Source: Holtiella tumoricola
GTDB taxonomy: Bacteria; Bacillota; Clostridia; Lachnospirales; Cellulosilyticaceae
DNA length: 64,000 nt
Direction: 5' to 3'
Assembly (NCBI RefSeq): GCF_027857615.1
Contig: NZ_JAQIFT010000068.1
Coordinates: 247,890 to 311,889 of the forward strand
Part shown: piece after piece, positions 44,436 to 52,949 of the stretch
Numbering within the stretch: position 1 is the stretch's first letter
Layout of the letters: each line of letters starts with the position of its first letter
Program-made: the position numbers and the translations under genes
Notes under the pieces: model-generated
Seen by the model: the letters and a program-made list of their open reading frames with translations, nothing else
Told to the model about the DNA's origin: nothing
Database searches by the model: none

Positions 44436-44744
44436 TCATATACGAATACCGACTGATTCTCTTATATAATTGGTAATGGCGTTTTCACTGCGCATCGTTC
44501 CATGTCTATCTGGAATTTCCATTATAAGAGGTCTTGCTACTTTTAATTTCATATCCATAATCTCTTCTTTTGCTAAATCCATTGTACGTTCTGTGACAAT
44601 GACAAGACCAATTTCTTCATCTTTCATTGCAGTCTGTAGCGCTTCAAGGAGTTCTTCTTTCTCATGTACAATGACTCCTCCTATACCTGCTAAGCGCATA
44701 CCTACCCAGGTATCTCTATTATCGCTAATTAAAAAAGATTTCAT
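44436..44744 (-). CDS. ntpF: V-type ATPase subunit F (central stalk)
   Basis: Protein of 102 aa with the Rossmann-like F fold: FLISDNRDTWVGMRLAGIGG at the start, IGLVIVTERTMD in the middle and PLIMEIPDRHG near the end. It binds subunit D in the rotor. It lies ten bases before subunit E. Confidence 0.94.
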   Translation of the reverse strand: MKSFLISDNRDTWVGMRLAGIGGVIVHEKEELLEALQTAMKDEEIGLVIVTERTMDLAKEEIMDMKLKVARPLIMEIPDRHGTMRSENAITNYIRESVGIRI

Positions 44745-44771
44745 AGCTTCTACTCTTTTCTAAAAAGATTT

Positions 44772-45206
44772 TTATACAAAAAGAATTAAGATAGAAATAA
44801 TCATACCGTAGATTGCGATACCTTCTGCCATACCTACGAAGATTAATGTTTTACCTAAGATAGATGAATCTTCTGATACTGCTCCAATTGCTGAAGAACC
44901 TACTGCACCTACTGCACGACCTGTACCCATTGTTGCAAGACCTGTACTTAAAGCTGCTGCAACATATTTAAGACCATCACCAAATGAAGCACCTACTGTA
45001 GCTGCCGCTGTTCCTGCTTCTGCAGCAAATACTGGGCTACTCATTAACATAAATACAAATGCACCTGCAAGAACAAATGAGAAAGCTGAAAGTGAAGTTG
45101 TTGTTGCATGTTTTAAATTTACTCTTTTATTTTGACGCATAATACGAACTCCATAACCAATTGTACTTACTGCAATTACTGCTGCTAAAATAACCATAAT
45201 TTCCAT
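44772..45206 (-). CDS. ntpK: V-type ATPase subunit K (membrane rotor ring)
   Basis: Protein of 144 aa. The C-terminal half is one rotor hairpin: helix about 79-102 (AAALSTGLATMGTGRAVGAV), loop, and helix about 117-143 with the ion-binding carboxylate Glu128 in VGMAEGIAIYGM. The N-terminal half has two hydrophobic stretches (about 4-20 and 40-60) ending SPVFAAEAG, which looks more like a leader than a second c-type hairpin. In Na+-pumping NtpK a Gln lies 29 residues before the Glu; here that position is Val99, and no Gln is nearby, which favours protons. Stoichiometry and ion use are inferences. Confidence 0.93.
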   Translation of the reverse strand: MEIMVILAAVIAVSTIGYGVRIMRQNKRVNLKHATTTSLSAFSFVLAGAFVFMLMSSPVFAAEAGTAAATVGASFGDGLKYVAAALSTGLATMGTGRAVGAVGSSAIGAVSEDSSILGKTLIFVGMAEGIAIYGMIISILILFV

Positions 45207-45245
45207 TTTAAATGTCTCCTTTTCGTGTTTCCTTATATTGATTTA

Positions 45246-47222
45246 TTAATCTTCTATTTTAATTGGTGCGTACATTTCGCCGTCACCTGTAAAATACTTA
45301 CTAAACATTTCGTAGTATTGAAGTCTTAGACCTTGTATAAATACAACTAAGCCCTCAAGGGTTAAAATCAAGATATTACCAATAATTAAAATAATAAATT
45401 TTAATATAAAACTACTTGTCATCTCTGACATTACTAAGAATGCCATAAATAATCCAGCATGGTTAAGTGCAAAAGCACCTACACGGATGAATGAAATCCC
45501 ATTACTCAAAGCACCTAAGATAGTTTCAACACCTTCAAAAATACTTTCAATAAAGTAAGATCCTACTTCACCATGAATATATGGTTTTTCTCTTTTGATC
45601 ATGTTGGTAAGTGGCTCTTTTAATATCATAATAATGAGCATAAGTGCCATAATACCTAGCGGTACAAAAGGTGATACTGGGATAAGTTTAAAGATTGCAA
45701 CCAATGTTCCTACAAATCCCATAAAGAAAATATATCCTGCGATACCATTCTTACCAAATATACCATCCTCAATGTCACCTCTTCTAAGTGAATTGATAAT
45801 TCCAATAATATATGAAACTGAAAGTACTACTACCCCAAATACAACACCTGAAATAAGAACAGGCATAATATTAACTTTTGAAAGTGGGCTACCTACAATA
45901 TGTGGCAACCAAGGGAGTTGTTCATGTTCAAGTCCAAATAAACTACCATAGACAAAACCAAAGGTAATAGAACTTAGTCCAAGTCTTGTTAAAATACCTC
46001 CAGCCACTTTGCTCTTCTTAGCAATCAAAATTCCTGCTAGGAAGTAGATAAATCCTTGACCAATATCTCCAAACATAATCCCAAACATAAGCATAAATGT
46101 AATGGCTAAGAATGGTGTTGGATCTATTTCATGATAAGATGGTAGGCCATATAGCTCTACAATCATTTCAAACGGCTTAAACAGCCAGTTATTTTTTAAT
46201 TTTGTTGGTGGAATCACTTTCTTATCTAATTCATTTGCATCTTTGGCTATAACAACAAATTTATCTGTGATATCTCCAATTTTTTCTTCAATATGAAGCT
46301 GGTCTTTTTTACTTACCCAGACATTCATCACAAACAAGTTATTACCATGAACAATTTCTTCTTTTATTTTAAGTATCTTTTCTTCAATCTTAATTCTTGT
46401 ATAAATCTTATTTAATGCTAAGGTTTTGATTTGTAGATTGTTAAGAAGTACTTTTTCAATTTGTGCTACTTCATTCTGAATTTCATTAATTTTTTCTGTT
46501 GTTGACTCAACTAAAGTACCAGGCATTGTAATAATATCATCTGGTATTCTAAGTGGTGTCCAGTTTAAAGATTTAAGCAATCTTTTAGTTTCTTTCTTAA
46601 ATTGCTTTGGATAAAGAACCAAGTAGATATCTTCTCTTGAATCTTCTATATCCCCAATCTTTAGTACAATTGCACTGATATTTTCATAGTTTTTCTTAAT
46701 TTGGATTTTATTATCGTACGATAACATCCCTACTTGGAAATCAAAATAATTAAGATCATGTAAATCATTAAAATTACACCATTGATCTTTAATACAACTT
46801 ACTTTTTGCTTGAAGTTTTGAAGCTCTTTAAGACGTGCTTTTTTATTATTGACAGCCTCTATATTCTCCCATAGTTCTGTCTTTAAGTTTACTAAATCAC
46901 TCTTTGCTTCAGCTAACTGGTACTTGCGCCCCACATTGACTTTATCTAGTTTTAATGTAAGTCCCATACCACTTGCGATGGTTTTAACCTCTTCAAGCAT
47001 CTCACCATAATCTGCTTCCATATGTGCATAATTTTCAATAACAGGTAGTGCATCTTGCGGCATCATTGCTTCATATTGATGAACCATATAATTATTGTCA
47101 TATACATCATTATGTTCTAAGTTTAGGTGAATACTTTCACTGAGTACTAACTCTTCTAATATTGCATGCTCATCTTCGAGTGAGCCTACCAGATTGAGCA
47201 AGACCATTTTTTCAATAGCCAT
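45246..47222 (-). CDS. ntpI: V-type ATPase subunit I (membrane stator, a-subunit)
   Basis: Protein of 658 aa. The N-terminal cytoplasmic half (1-345) has long coiled-coil helices that dock the peripheral stalks. The C-terminal half has seven to eight membrane helices, beginning PTPFLAITFMLMFGIMFGDIGQG. The segment SFIRVGAFALNHAGLF carries the Arg that faces the rotor Glu and forms the ion half-channels. Confidence 0.95.
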   Translation of the reverse strand: MAIEKMVLLNLVGSLEDEHAILEELVLSESIHLNLEHNDVYDNNYMVHQYEAMMPQDALPVIENYAHMEADYGEMLEEVKTIASGMGLTLKLDKVNVGRKYQLAEAKSDLVNLKTELWENIEAVNNKKARLKELQNFKQKVSCIKDQWCNFNDLHDLNYFDFQVGMLSYDNKIQIKKNYENISAIVLKIGDIEDSREDIYLVLYPKQFKKETKRLLKSLNWTPLRIPDDIITMPGTLVESTTEKINEIQNEVAQIEKVLLNNLQIKTLALNKIYTRIKIEEKILKIKEEIVHGNNLFVMNVWVSKKDQLHIEEKIGDITDKFVVIAKDANELDKKVIPPTKLKNNWLFKPFEMIVELYGLPSYHEIDPTPFLAITFMLMFGIMFGDIGQGFIYFLAGILIAKKSKVAGGILTRLGLSSITFGFVYGSLFGLEHEQLPWLPHIVGSPLSKVNIMPVLISGVVFGVVVLSVSYIIGIINSLRRGDIEDGIFGKNGIAGYIFFMGFVGTLVAIFKLIPVSPFVPLGIMALMLIIMILKEPLTNMIKREKPYIHGEVGSYFIESIFEGVETILGALSNGISFIRVGAFALNHAGLFMAFLVMSEMTSSFILKFIILIIGNILILTLEGLVVFIQGLRLQYYEMFSKYFTGDGEMYAPIKIED

Positions 47223-47240
47223 CTACTGTTCCTCCACTCA

Positions 47241-48272
47241 TCATAATGTATAAACAAGGTATTTTTTAATCTCTTCTTTATCAAGACCATAACGGATGCC
47301 TTCTGTAACAGCTATAAGGTCTTGAGTCTCAATTTCTAAGACAAAAATATATCTAAGAGCGAGTGCAATAGAATCTTCATCATTTATTTTATGAATCGTC
47401 TCATAAATGACGTTATCCATATTTCTCTCTAACAGGATATCCCCTCTTCTGCTGAATACATCAGCCTTTAAATGTTTTTCTGCTAAGCTTTCGAATTCGC
47501 TTAATGACTTAGCATAAACTAGTTTTTTGAGGCCATTATAAGAAATGTTTCCTCCTGGCAAACTATAAACCATAATTTCTTCTCTCGAAATGTCATAATA
47601 CTTCATTCCACGATAAATCCATTGAATATTTAAGCAGTCGATCTTAAGTCCTATAATTTGTTTAACCACCTTGTAGTCATTTGGACTAAGTTTTTCAGCT
47701 TTTTTCATCAATAGCCTATAGTACAGGAGATAAAGTTTCATTTCCATATGGAATTCGCGTGTCACTACATCTTCTTGTGTCATTGTTTTTAAGTCTTCAT
47801 AAAAAACCGTACCTTTAAGTGCTTCAACGAATCCTGCAACGGATTGACATGCGATCAGCTTATCATAGGATAATTTAGTATGTGCTTCTGAGTGTACAAA
47901 GTGTCTTTGAAAATCATTAATACTTTCATTTCTTGCAATCGCCCGTAATATAAGTTGTAAGTCACTGATGTCATATTGCAAAAGTAATGCTTTTACAAAG
48001 TCTTTGTATGGTCCTGAAAAATAATGAAGCATCTTTTCTATTTCATCTACTACATAACGCTCTAAGATCATTTCAAGTTCACCACGGTGAATATCTTCTG
48101 GCTTGTTATTGTCTAGGTGAACACTATATCCATAGCGTTTTTTAAGGAACTCAGTAAACTGTGCAACAGATGTATAATCTAGCACCTTGTTCCAATCTTC
48201 TCGTGTCAATAAATTTTTCTTTCTTGTATGCAACTTGCTATTAATTGCATTATAAGATGCATAAGCATTCAT
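47241..48272 (-). CDS. ntpC: V-type ATPase subunit C (rotor adaptor)
   Basis: Protein of 343 aa, all-helical, with three V_ATP_synt_C-like repeats. It starts MNAYASYNAINSKLHTRKKNLLTREDW and has LKIDCLNIQWIYRGMKYY and ALRYIFVLEIETQDLIAVTEGIRYG. In A/V-type enzymes it is the funnel that joins the D-F shaft to the K ring. Confidence 0.93.
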   Translation of the reverse strand: MNAYASYNAINSKLHTRKKNLLTREDWNKVLDYTSVAQFTEFLKKRYGYSVHLDNNKPEDIHRGELEMILERYVVDEIEKMLHYFSGPYKDFVKALLLQYDISDLQLILRAIARNESINDFQRHFVHSEAHTKLSYDKLIACQSVAGFVEALKGTVFYEDLKTMTQEDVVTREFHMEMKLYLLYYRLLMKKAEKLSPNDYKVVKQIIGLKIDCLNIQWIYRGMKYYDISREEIMVYSLPGGNISYNGLKKLVYAKSLSEFESLAEKHLKADVFSRRGDILLERNMDNVIYETIHKINDEDSIALALRYIFVLEIETQDLIAVTEGIRYGLDKEEIKKYLVYTL

Positions 48273-48273
48273 A

Positions 48274-48591
48274 TTACGCCTCCACTAGAAAAAGTTTGTT
48301 AAACACCTGTTCAAGTAGGGGACCTTCCACTTGTAAATATTTATTTTCAATAAGAAGAACCTGTTTCTTAGCTTTCTCTTCTTCAAATTTGTATTGCTCA
48401 TCGGCAGCTTTTATGACACTCTGATATGTTTCTTCCGCCTTCTCTTTCGCACTTGCCAGTCGTTCCTTTTCATATGCTTCCATCTGGGCTTCATAGTAGG
48501 CTTTACGTTCATTAATCCGACTTTCCTGTTGCTTCTTGTTTTCAAGTGCATTGGAATCGATTTTAATGATCTCTTTTATAATATCTTCCAT
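48274..48591 (-). CDS. V-type ATPase subunit G/H (peripheral stalk), first gene of the operon
   Basis: Protein of 105 aa, almost entirely a charged coiled coil (ENKKQQESRINERKAYYEAQ, EKERLASAKEKAEETYQS), as expected for the stalk partner of subunit E. The ATG at 48591 follows AAGGAG by eight bases; the GTG at 48600 is too close. It ends one base before subunit C starts. No U/J-type extra subunit is present. The gene order G-C-I-K-F-E-A-B-D is the usual clostridial V-ATPase order. Confidence 0.88.
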   Translation of the reverse strand: MEDIIKEIIKIDSNALENKKQQESRINERKAYYEAQMEAYEKERLASAKEKAEETYQSVIKAADEQYKFEEEKAKKQVLLIENKYLQVEGPLLEQVFNKLFLVEA

Positions 48592-48810
48592 GCCTTTCAC
48601 TCCTTACTGTCCATTTATTCTTTTTATGAATCACCATTCATTATATATCACATTCTTTATTCTATCACCATATAAAAAAAAAGAAAGTGGTATTTTTGTT
48701 AATTAGACATTTTTAACAAAAACTACTAATTTATCTTCGCATTTTCTAATTAGTCTATTATTATTATACAGTTATATATTCCATTTTTTCCCTATTAATA
48801 AATAAAAACA

Positions 48811-48845
48811 AAAAAAAGAGAAACCTTTTCTAAGGTTTCTCTTTT
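48811..48845 (-). terminator. Terminator of the 164-aa membrane protein gene
   Basis: AAAAGAGAAACC and GGTTTCTCTTTT form a perfect 12-bp stem followed on the minus strand by T-rich sequence; it overlaps the stop codon. Confidence 0.85.
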
Positions 48846-49338
48846 AAATTTGTTCTATTTGCTCAATGAAAAGTTGTCTATTCTTACCGAATAAATAAAA
48901 TTCCATTCCTTGATAACCATTCATCTCTTCATTAAAAAGTATGGTACAAGTTACTTTTCTTTTACCTTCTTTAATTTTAATATCTTTAATATTAGATTCT
49001 TCTAATTCATATCCAGAAATATTAAAATGTTTGTCTTCATTTAAAGCGACAAAGCTCATGCCACTTAATAAGCACATTGTAATAAGTAGAATTGTCATCA
49101 CAATACTTGAAACATTTAAACGGCTATGACCATATACGGTCATAACATTAATAATAATTGTACATACGGTTGCAATTTTAGCTACAGTAAAGAAAAAGTC
49201 CTTCTTAAAGATTACATATTTCTTACCACTTGGATACTCTTCCATAAATTTTTTCAAGATCTTATTATTAATAAGTCTGATGATAACAAGTACCAGTGTA
49301 ATAATTGCTACTAAGCAATATGACCAAATGATATCCAT
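48844..49338 (-). CDS. Hypothetical membrane protein, 164 aa
   Basis: I do not recognise the family. Three hydrophobic helices (about 5-22, 50-68 and 78-98) precede a soluble C-terminal domain of about 60 aa. That domain looks beta-stranded (IKDIKIKEGKRKVTCTILFNEE, MEFYLFGKNRQLFIEQI). It sits upstream of the V-ATPase operon on the same strand but ends in its own terminator. ATG after GGAGAGAG. Confidence 0.65.
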   Translation of the reverse strand: MDIIWSYCLVAIITLVLVIIRLINNKILKKFMEEYPSGKKYVIFKKDFFFTVAKIATVCTIIINVMTVYGHSRLNVSSIVMTILLITMCLLSGMSFVALNEDKHFNISGYELEESNIKDIKIKEGKRKVTCTILFNEEMNGYQGMEFYLFGKNRQLFIEQIEQI

Positions 49339-49368
49339 TCTACTCTCTCCTTATCTAAAACCCATTTT

Positions 49369-49397
49369 AAAAAAATAACTGCCCAGAGGCAGTTATT
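49369..49397 (-). terminator. Terminator of the SEC-C protein gene
   Basis: AATAACTGCC and GGCAGTTATT with a CTCT/CAGA loop form a perfect stem, with T7 following on the minus strand. Confidence 0.85.
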
Positions 49398-49905
49398 ATT
49401 TATTCATGCAGCATTGTTTGTACTTTTTGCCACTACCGCATGGGCATGCGTCATTACGTCCAACTTTTTTACCAATAACAACTGTTTTTGATTTTTTGAA
49501 GTCTCTTTTAACTTCTTGACGTTCTTCTTTTGTAAGAAGGTTTTCCCATTGTGGTAAGTTATATAACCAATCAGCTTGAGCATCAAGCATATTCCAGTAT
49601 AATTTTTTAAGATCAAATTCTAATCTTACTGTTGATTCTGCTGTTAAAGTATCTAAATCGTATGTGCCAGCTTTAAGACTTTCATTGATTCCATCTACGA
49701 AACCTACGAATTCTACTTCTGTCATATTGAAACGTTTAGCAAGGTCAGCTACTGTACCTTCAACGATTGTTTCTATATCTGAAAGAATTTCAGCATATAC
49801 GTTTCTTTCCATTGTTAAATATCTTTCAACTACTTTTTTGTATTCTTCTGTTGAGCGTGCTTTCGCATCTTCACCATAATTGTCCCATTGTTGATATAAT
49901 GTCAT
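49396..49905 (-). CDS. SEC-C metal-binding motif protein
   Basis: Protein of 169 aa. The C-terminus VGRNDACPCGSGKKYKQCCMNK is the classic SEC-C zinc motif (C-P-C-G-S-G-K-K-Y-K-x-C-C) found at the end of SecA. The preceding 145 aa are acidic and helical with no domain I can name. SEC-C proteins of this kind associate with ribosomes or chaperones in other bacteria; a role in protein quality control is inferred. Start is uncertain between an ATG at 49905 and a TTG at 49911, which is better placed relative to the AAGGAG site. Confidence 0.82.
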   Translation of the reverse strand: MTLYQQWDNYGEDAKARSTEEYKKVVERYLTMERNVYAEILSDIETIVEGTVADLAKRFNMTEVEFVGFVDGINESLKAGTYDLDTLTAESTVRLEFDLKKLYWNMLDAQADWLYNLPQWENLLTKEERQEVKRDFKKSKTVVIGKKVGRNDACPCGSGKKYKQCCMNK

Positions 49906-50086
49906 AATCAATAACTCTCCTTTTTCTTTTAACGTATGTTAGTACTATTTTCTATAGTATAAACGTCTTGATTAAGCATATCTATTATACATTATTTTCG
50001 ACATTTTTACTACATCTATTTTTTATAACCTATCCTTAATACAATAGCACATTTTTATGGTGTTTTACAAGCCCTCACACAAAAGC

Positions 50087-51574
50087 TCAGCCTAAGAACG
50101 CTCTTACAACTTGCTTCATTTCATCTACTTCACATATGGTTTTATGCTTAATTTCCATAGTTTCTAGATCGCGAATAGTCGATGGCATTTTTTCATTTAA
50201 AAGTTTTTCCATCTCTTTTAATAAGATGAAATCATCTTGTGCTTTATACTGGTTGTCTATTGCTCCCATAACACTTCCTGTAAATTTATAAGGACTTGCT
50301 GTAGATGCAATCACGGTTGGTGTCATATCTTGTGTACGATTTTTGTAATCCTCATAGACTGCATAAGCAACAGCTGTATGTGTATCCATTAAATAATTTT
50401 CTTCATCGTAAACTTTTCTAATTGTCTTTGCTGTTACCTCATCATCTGCATAACCTGCTGCAAATAATCCCATATTTTGCTTCATATCTTCTGGAATTTC
50501 ATACACGCCTTGATCTTTAAGTGCACCCATTAATTCATTTACAAGTTCAGCATTCTCATTACTCATATGGTACAGGAAGCGTTCTAAGTTACTAGAAATT
50601 AAAATATCCATTGAAGGTGAGTTGGTAATATGGAAGTCACGTCTTCTATCATAGATCCCCTTTTCAAAGAAATCTGTCAGTACTTTATTCTTGTTGGATG
50701 CACAGATAAATTTATGTATTGGAAGACCCATTTCTTTTGCATAGTAGGCTGCTAAAATATTACCAAAGTTACCTGTTGGTACAACTACATTCATTCGCTC
50801 CCCAACCTTAATACTACCTTCTTTTACAAGTTGACCATATGCATAGAAGTAGTAGACTACTTGAGGTACAAGACGTCCAATATTGATAGAGTTAGCTGAA
50901 GAGAACACATAACCCTTTTGCGCTAATTCTTTTTCAAGTTCTGCATCTGCAAAAATCTGTTTAACCCCTGTTTGCGCATCATCAAAATTCCCTTTAATTC
51001 CCACAACAAAAGTATTGTCACCTTTTTGTGTAGTCATTTGACGCTTTTGTACATCACTTACACCATCTTCTGGGAAGAATACAATAATTCTTGTACCTGC
51101 AACATTTGCAAATCCTTCTAAAGCAGCTTTACCCGTATCTCCTGATGTTGCGGTTAAAATAACAATTTCTTTATCTTCTTGCTGATAAGTTTTACTTGTG
51201 GTCATAAGATAAGGTAAAATAGAAAGAGCCATATCTTTAAAAGCTAATGTTGGACCATGGAATAACTCTAAAAAGTGTGCTGATAGAATAGTTTTTAATG
51301 GTGCAATTACTGATGTATCAAATTTTTCATCATAAGCTTTATTAATACATTCCTTTAAATCTTCTACTTTAAAATCATCAAAGAATAAACGCATCACACG
51401 ATAAGCTAATGTTTGATAGTCAAATTCTAATATGTTTTCTAAAGTAAAGTCCATTTTAGGTAATGCCTTTGGCACAAATAATCCACCTTCTTTAGAAATC
51501 CCCTGCAAAATTGCTTCTGTACATGTAATATTTATATTCCTGTTTCTTGTGCTTTGGTATTCACTCACATTCAT
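50087..51574 (-). CDS. thrC: Threonine synthase
   Basis: Protein of 495 aa, of the long (fungal/Gram-negative type) threonine synthase group. The PLP lysine lies in HGPTLAFKDMAL (Lys113), followed by TATSGDTGKAALEGF for the phosphate-binding loop and FGNILAAYYAKEMGLP. It converts O-phosphohomoserine to threonine. No thrB, hom or asd is adjacent. The start codon is only two bases from AAGGAG at 51574, so a GTG two codons later is also possible. No clear terminator follows. Confidence 0.95.
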   Translation of the reverse strand: MNVSEYQSTRNRNINITCTEAILQGISKEGGLFVPKALPKMDFTLENILEFDYQTLAYRVMRLFFDDFKVEDLKECINKAYDEKFDTSVIAPLKTILSAHFLELFHGPTLAFKDMALSILPYLMTTSKTYQQEDKEIVILTATSGDTGKAALEGFANVAGTRIIVFFPEDGVSDVQKRQMTTQKGDNTFVVGIKGNFDDAQTGVKQIFADAELEKELAQKGYVFSSANSINIGRLVPQVVYYFYAYGQLVKEGSIKVGERMNVVVPTGNFGNILAAYYAKEMGLPIHKFICASNKNKVLTDFFEKGIYDRRRDFHITNSPSMDILISSNLERFLYHMSNENAELVNELMGALKDQGVYEIPEDMKQNMGLFAAGYADDEVTAKTIRKVYDEENYLMDTHTAVAYAVYEDYKNRTQDMTPTVIASTASPYKFTGSVMGAIDNQYKAQDDFILLKEMEKLLNEKMPSTIRDLETMEIKHKTICEVDEMKQVVRAFLG

Positions 51575-51712
51575 CACTCCTTCACATACGTTATAAATAA
51601 ATCCCTGTATAAATCTATACCTAGGATTATACCATACTTAAACTTAAAACATATGCAAAATATTATTCCCATTCCCTTCATTTTTTTGAATAAATTATAC
51701 AACACTTCTGTC

Positions 51713-51740
51713 ACATTCTGTCGCAATAGGGCATAGCCTA
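51713..51740 (+). promoter_or_regulatory. Sigma-K-type promoter of the cysteine-rich coat gene pair
   Basis: AC at 51713-51714 (within CACA), a 17-base spacer, and CATAGCCTA at 51732-51740 match the sigma-K consensus AC-N16/17-CATANNNTA exactly. Transcription would start about 15 bases ahead of a TAGGGAAATT-type hairpin (51743-51779) in the leader. No sigma-A boxes of similar quality are seen. Confidence 0.6.
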
Positions 51741-51803
51741 TAGTAGGGAATTTATAGAAAGAGATAAAAAATTTCCCTATTATGTTTTATGGGAGGAATG
51801 TTT

Positions 51804-51998
51804 ATGTCATTTTGTTATTCAGATAGTCTATGCCATCTTGTTGGTCAAAAAGCTATTATCCATAGTGGCAACTGCCGCTACAAGGTTTTCATATGCAATA
51901 TTACACCTAGCTATGTAAAAGCTATAGAGATTTGTTCTGGGAACATTAAAATCTTCAATATGTGTCATATTGACTTTATTGAACCTTGTTGCTGTTAG
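51804..51998 (+). CDS. Small cysteine-rich protein, 64 aa (candidate spore coat)
   Basis: The whole protein (CHLVGQKAIIHSGNCRYKVFICNITPSYVKAI...KIFNMCHIDFIEPCCC) is one small beta-barrel-like domain with eight or more Cys, ending CCC. It aligns with the C-terminal domain of the next gene: L-x-G-x-K-x-x-x...C/V-x-I-x-x-V-K-A-I/M...G-x-I-x-I/Y-x-x-x-I-D. The LxGKxV start recalls DUF2642-type spore coat domains. ATG at 51804 is seven bases after GGGAGG. It is 11 bases upstream of the larger gene and behind a sigma-K-type promoter. Confidence 0.7.
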   Translation: MSFCYSDSLCHLVGQKAIIHSGNCRYKVFICNITPSYVKAIEICSGNIKIFNMCHIDFIEPCCC

Positions 51999-52009
51999 GA
52001 GGATTGAAA

Positions 52010-52711
52010 ATGAGTGCATATCGTAGAGATTATGATGCATATGATGAATCTTTCTTCGGTAGACCTGCTCCATGCCCACCATCAAGACCTATTCCTTGCT
52101 ATGAGGAATCTTGGGAATGCCAACCATCTTGTAGTAGACCTTGTCCACGCCCAAGACCTAATCCTTGCTGTGAGGAACCTTGTGGATGCGAACCTTGCTT
52201 TGGTAGGCCTAATCCTTGCCCACCTCCAAGACCTATTCCTTGTTGTGAAGAACCTTGTGGATGTGAACCTTGCTTTGGCAGGCCTAATCCTTGCCCACCT
52301 TCAAGGCCTATGCCTTGTTGTGAGGAACCTTGTGGATGTGAACCCTGTCATTGTACACCACCTTGTGGAAGGCCTCATAGACCTTGCTGTGATCCTGAAA
52401 ATGTATATTCACCCTGCAGGCCAGTACCACCACTTAATCCTTGCCCATGTGAATGTCCTTGTAATAAAGGACCTGAAAATTTATATGGACCATGTGATAG
52501 AAGACCATGTCATCACCCATGTGAATGTTCTATGGCCTCTGAGCTCCGTAGGTTAATTGGTAAAAAGGTTATGTTATGTCTTACTCACAAACGAGGTCCT
52601 GCATGTATTTTGGATGTAGATGAAAAATGTGTAAAGGCCATGGCAATAGGATCTGGTAAAATCATTTATATCAATATAGATAGCATTGTAAGCTTTAAAG
52701 AGATTTGTTGA
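52010..52711 (+). CDS. Cys/Pro-rich repeat protein with C-terminal barrel domain (candidate spore coat)
   Basis: Protein of 233 aa. After a Tyr/Asp-rich start, residues 16-113 are four repeats of 22-26 aa of the form FGRPNPCPPPRPIPCCEEPC plus GCEPC. A less regular Cys/Pro/His-rich stretch (114-172) and a C-terminal domain (175-233, LIGKKVMLCLTH...GKIIYINIDSIV) follow; the last resembles the complete 64-aa neighbour. No signal peptide. Such Cys-dense, Pro-rich chains are expected to cross-link by disulfides or bind metal. Assembly onto the spore surface from the mother cell is inferred from the sigma-K-type promoter. ATG follows AGGAGG by seven bases. Confidence 0.78.
   Translation: MSAYRRDYDAYDESFFGRPAPCPPSRPIPCYEESWECQPSCSRPCPRPRPNPCCEEPCGCEPCFGRPNPCPPPRPIPCCEEPCGCEPCFGRPNPCPPSRPMPCCEEPCGCEPCHCTPPCGRPHRPCCDPENVYSPCRPVPPLNPCPCECPCNKGPENLYGPCDRRPCHHPCECSMASELRRLIGKKVMLCLTHKRGPACILDVDEKCVKAMAIGSGKIIYINIDSIVSFKEIC
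52055..52348 (+). repeat. Tandem repeats (about 75 bp) in the Cys/Pro-rich gene
   Basis: Four units encode 26, 22, 25 and 25 residues; the last two are nearly identical at DNA level, the first two more diverged. Units begin with (F/S)-x-R-P and end C-(E/Q)-P-x-C or similar. Confidence 0.85.
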
Positions 52712-52729
52712 TGAGAGAATATAGAGATT

Positions 52730-52763
52730 GGAGCTGTTGCAGTTAGCAACAGCTCCTTTTTTA
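52730..52763 (+). terminator. Terminator of the coat gene pair
   Basis: GGAGCTGTTGC and GCAACAGCTCC form a perfect 11-bp stem with loop AGTTA and a T6 tail. Confidence 0.9.
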
Positions 52764-52771
52764 TATGTAAT

Positions 52772-52842
52772 AAGGCCTTACCCAATTCTTTAAGCACATG
52801 AGTGGAACGACTGCATGAGATAAGAATATTGGATAAGGCCTT
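52772..52842. repeat. 71-bp imperfect inverted repeat
   Basis: AAGGCCTTACCCAATTCTT and AAGAATATTGGATAAGGCCTT are largely complementary and enclose a 31-base loop. There is no T-tract at either end, so it is not a standard terminator. It lies downstream of the convergent coat and NADH oxidase genes and may be a remnant of a small mobile repeat. Confidence 0.5.
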
Positions 52843-52949
52843 CATAAAAGCACTTTTTGATATTTAAAATTTGGAATGGTTTATATATCTATAAGTTTAG
52901 GAATTATATGTTAGGTTGAGTATAAGGTTATTGACATTATTTTTTACGT

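Noticed and set aside
51828..52085. Minus-strand open frame of 85 codons over the coat gene start
   Set aside because: Overlaps the well-supported 64-aa and 233-aa genes and has no ribosome site.
52014..52556. Alternative plus-strand frame of 180 codons inside the Cys/Pro repeat gene
   Set aside because: Low-complexity shadow frame created by the repeat; lacks a ribosome site and a recognisable domain.
17703..52763. Same GGAGCTGTTG stem in the terminators at 17.7 kb and 52.7 kb
   Set aside because: Only the stem is shared; loops and flanks differ, so convergence of GC-rich terminator stems is enough.
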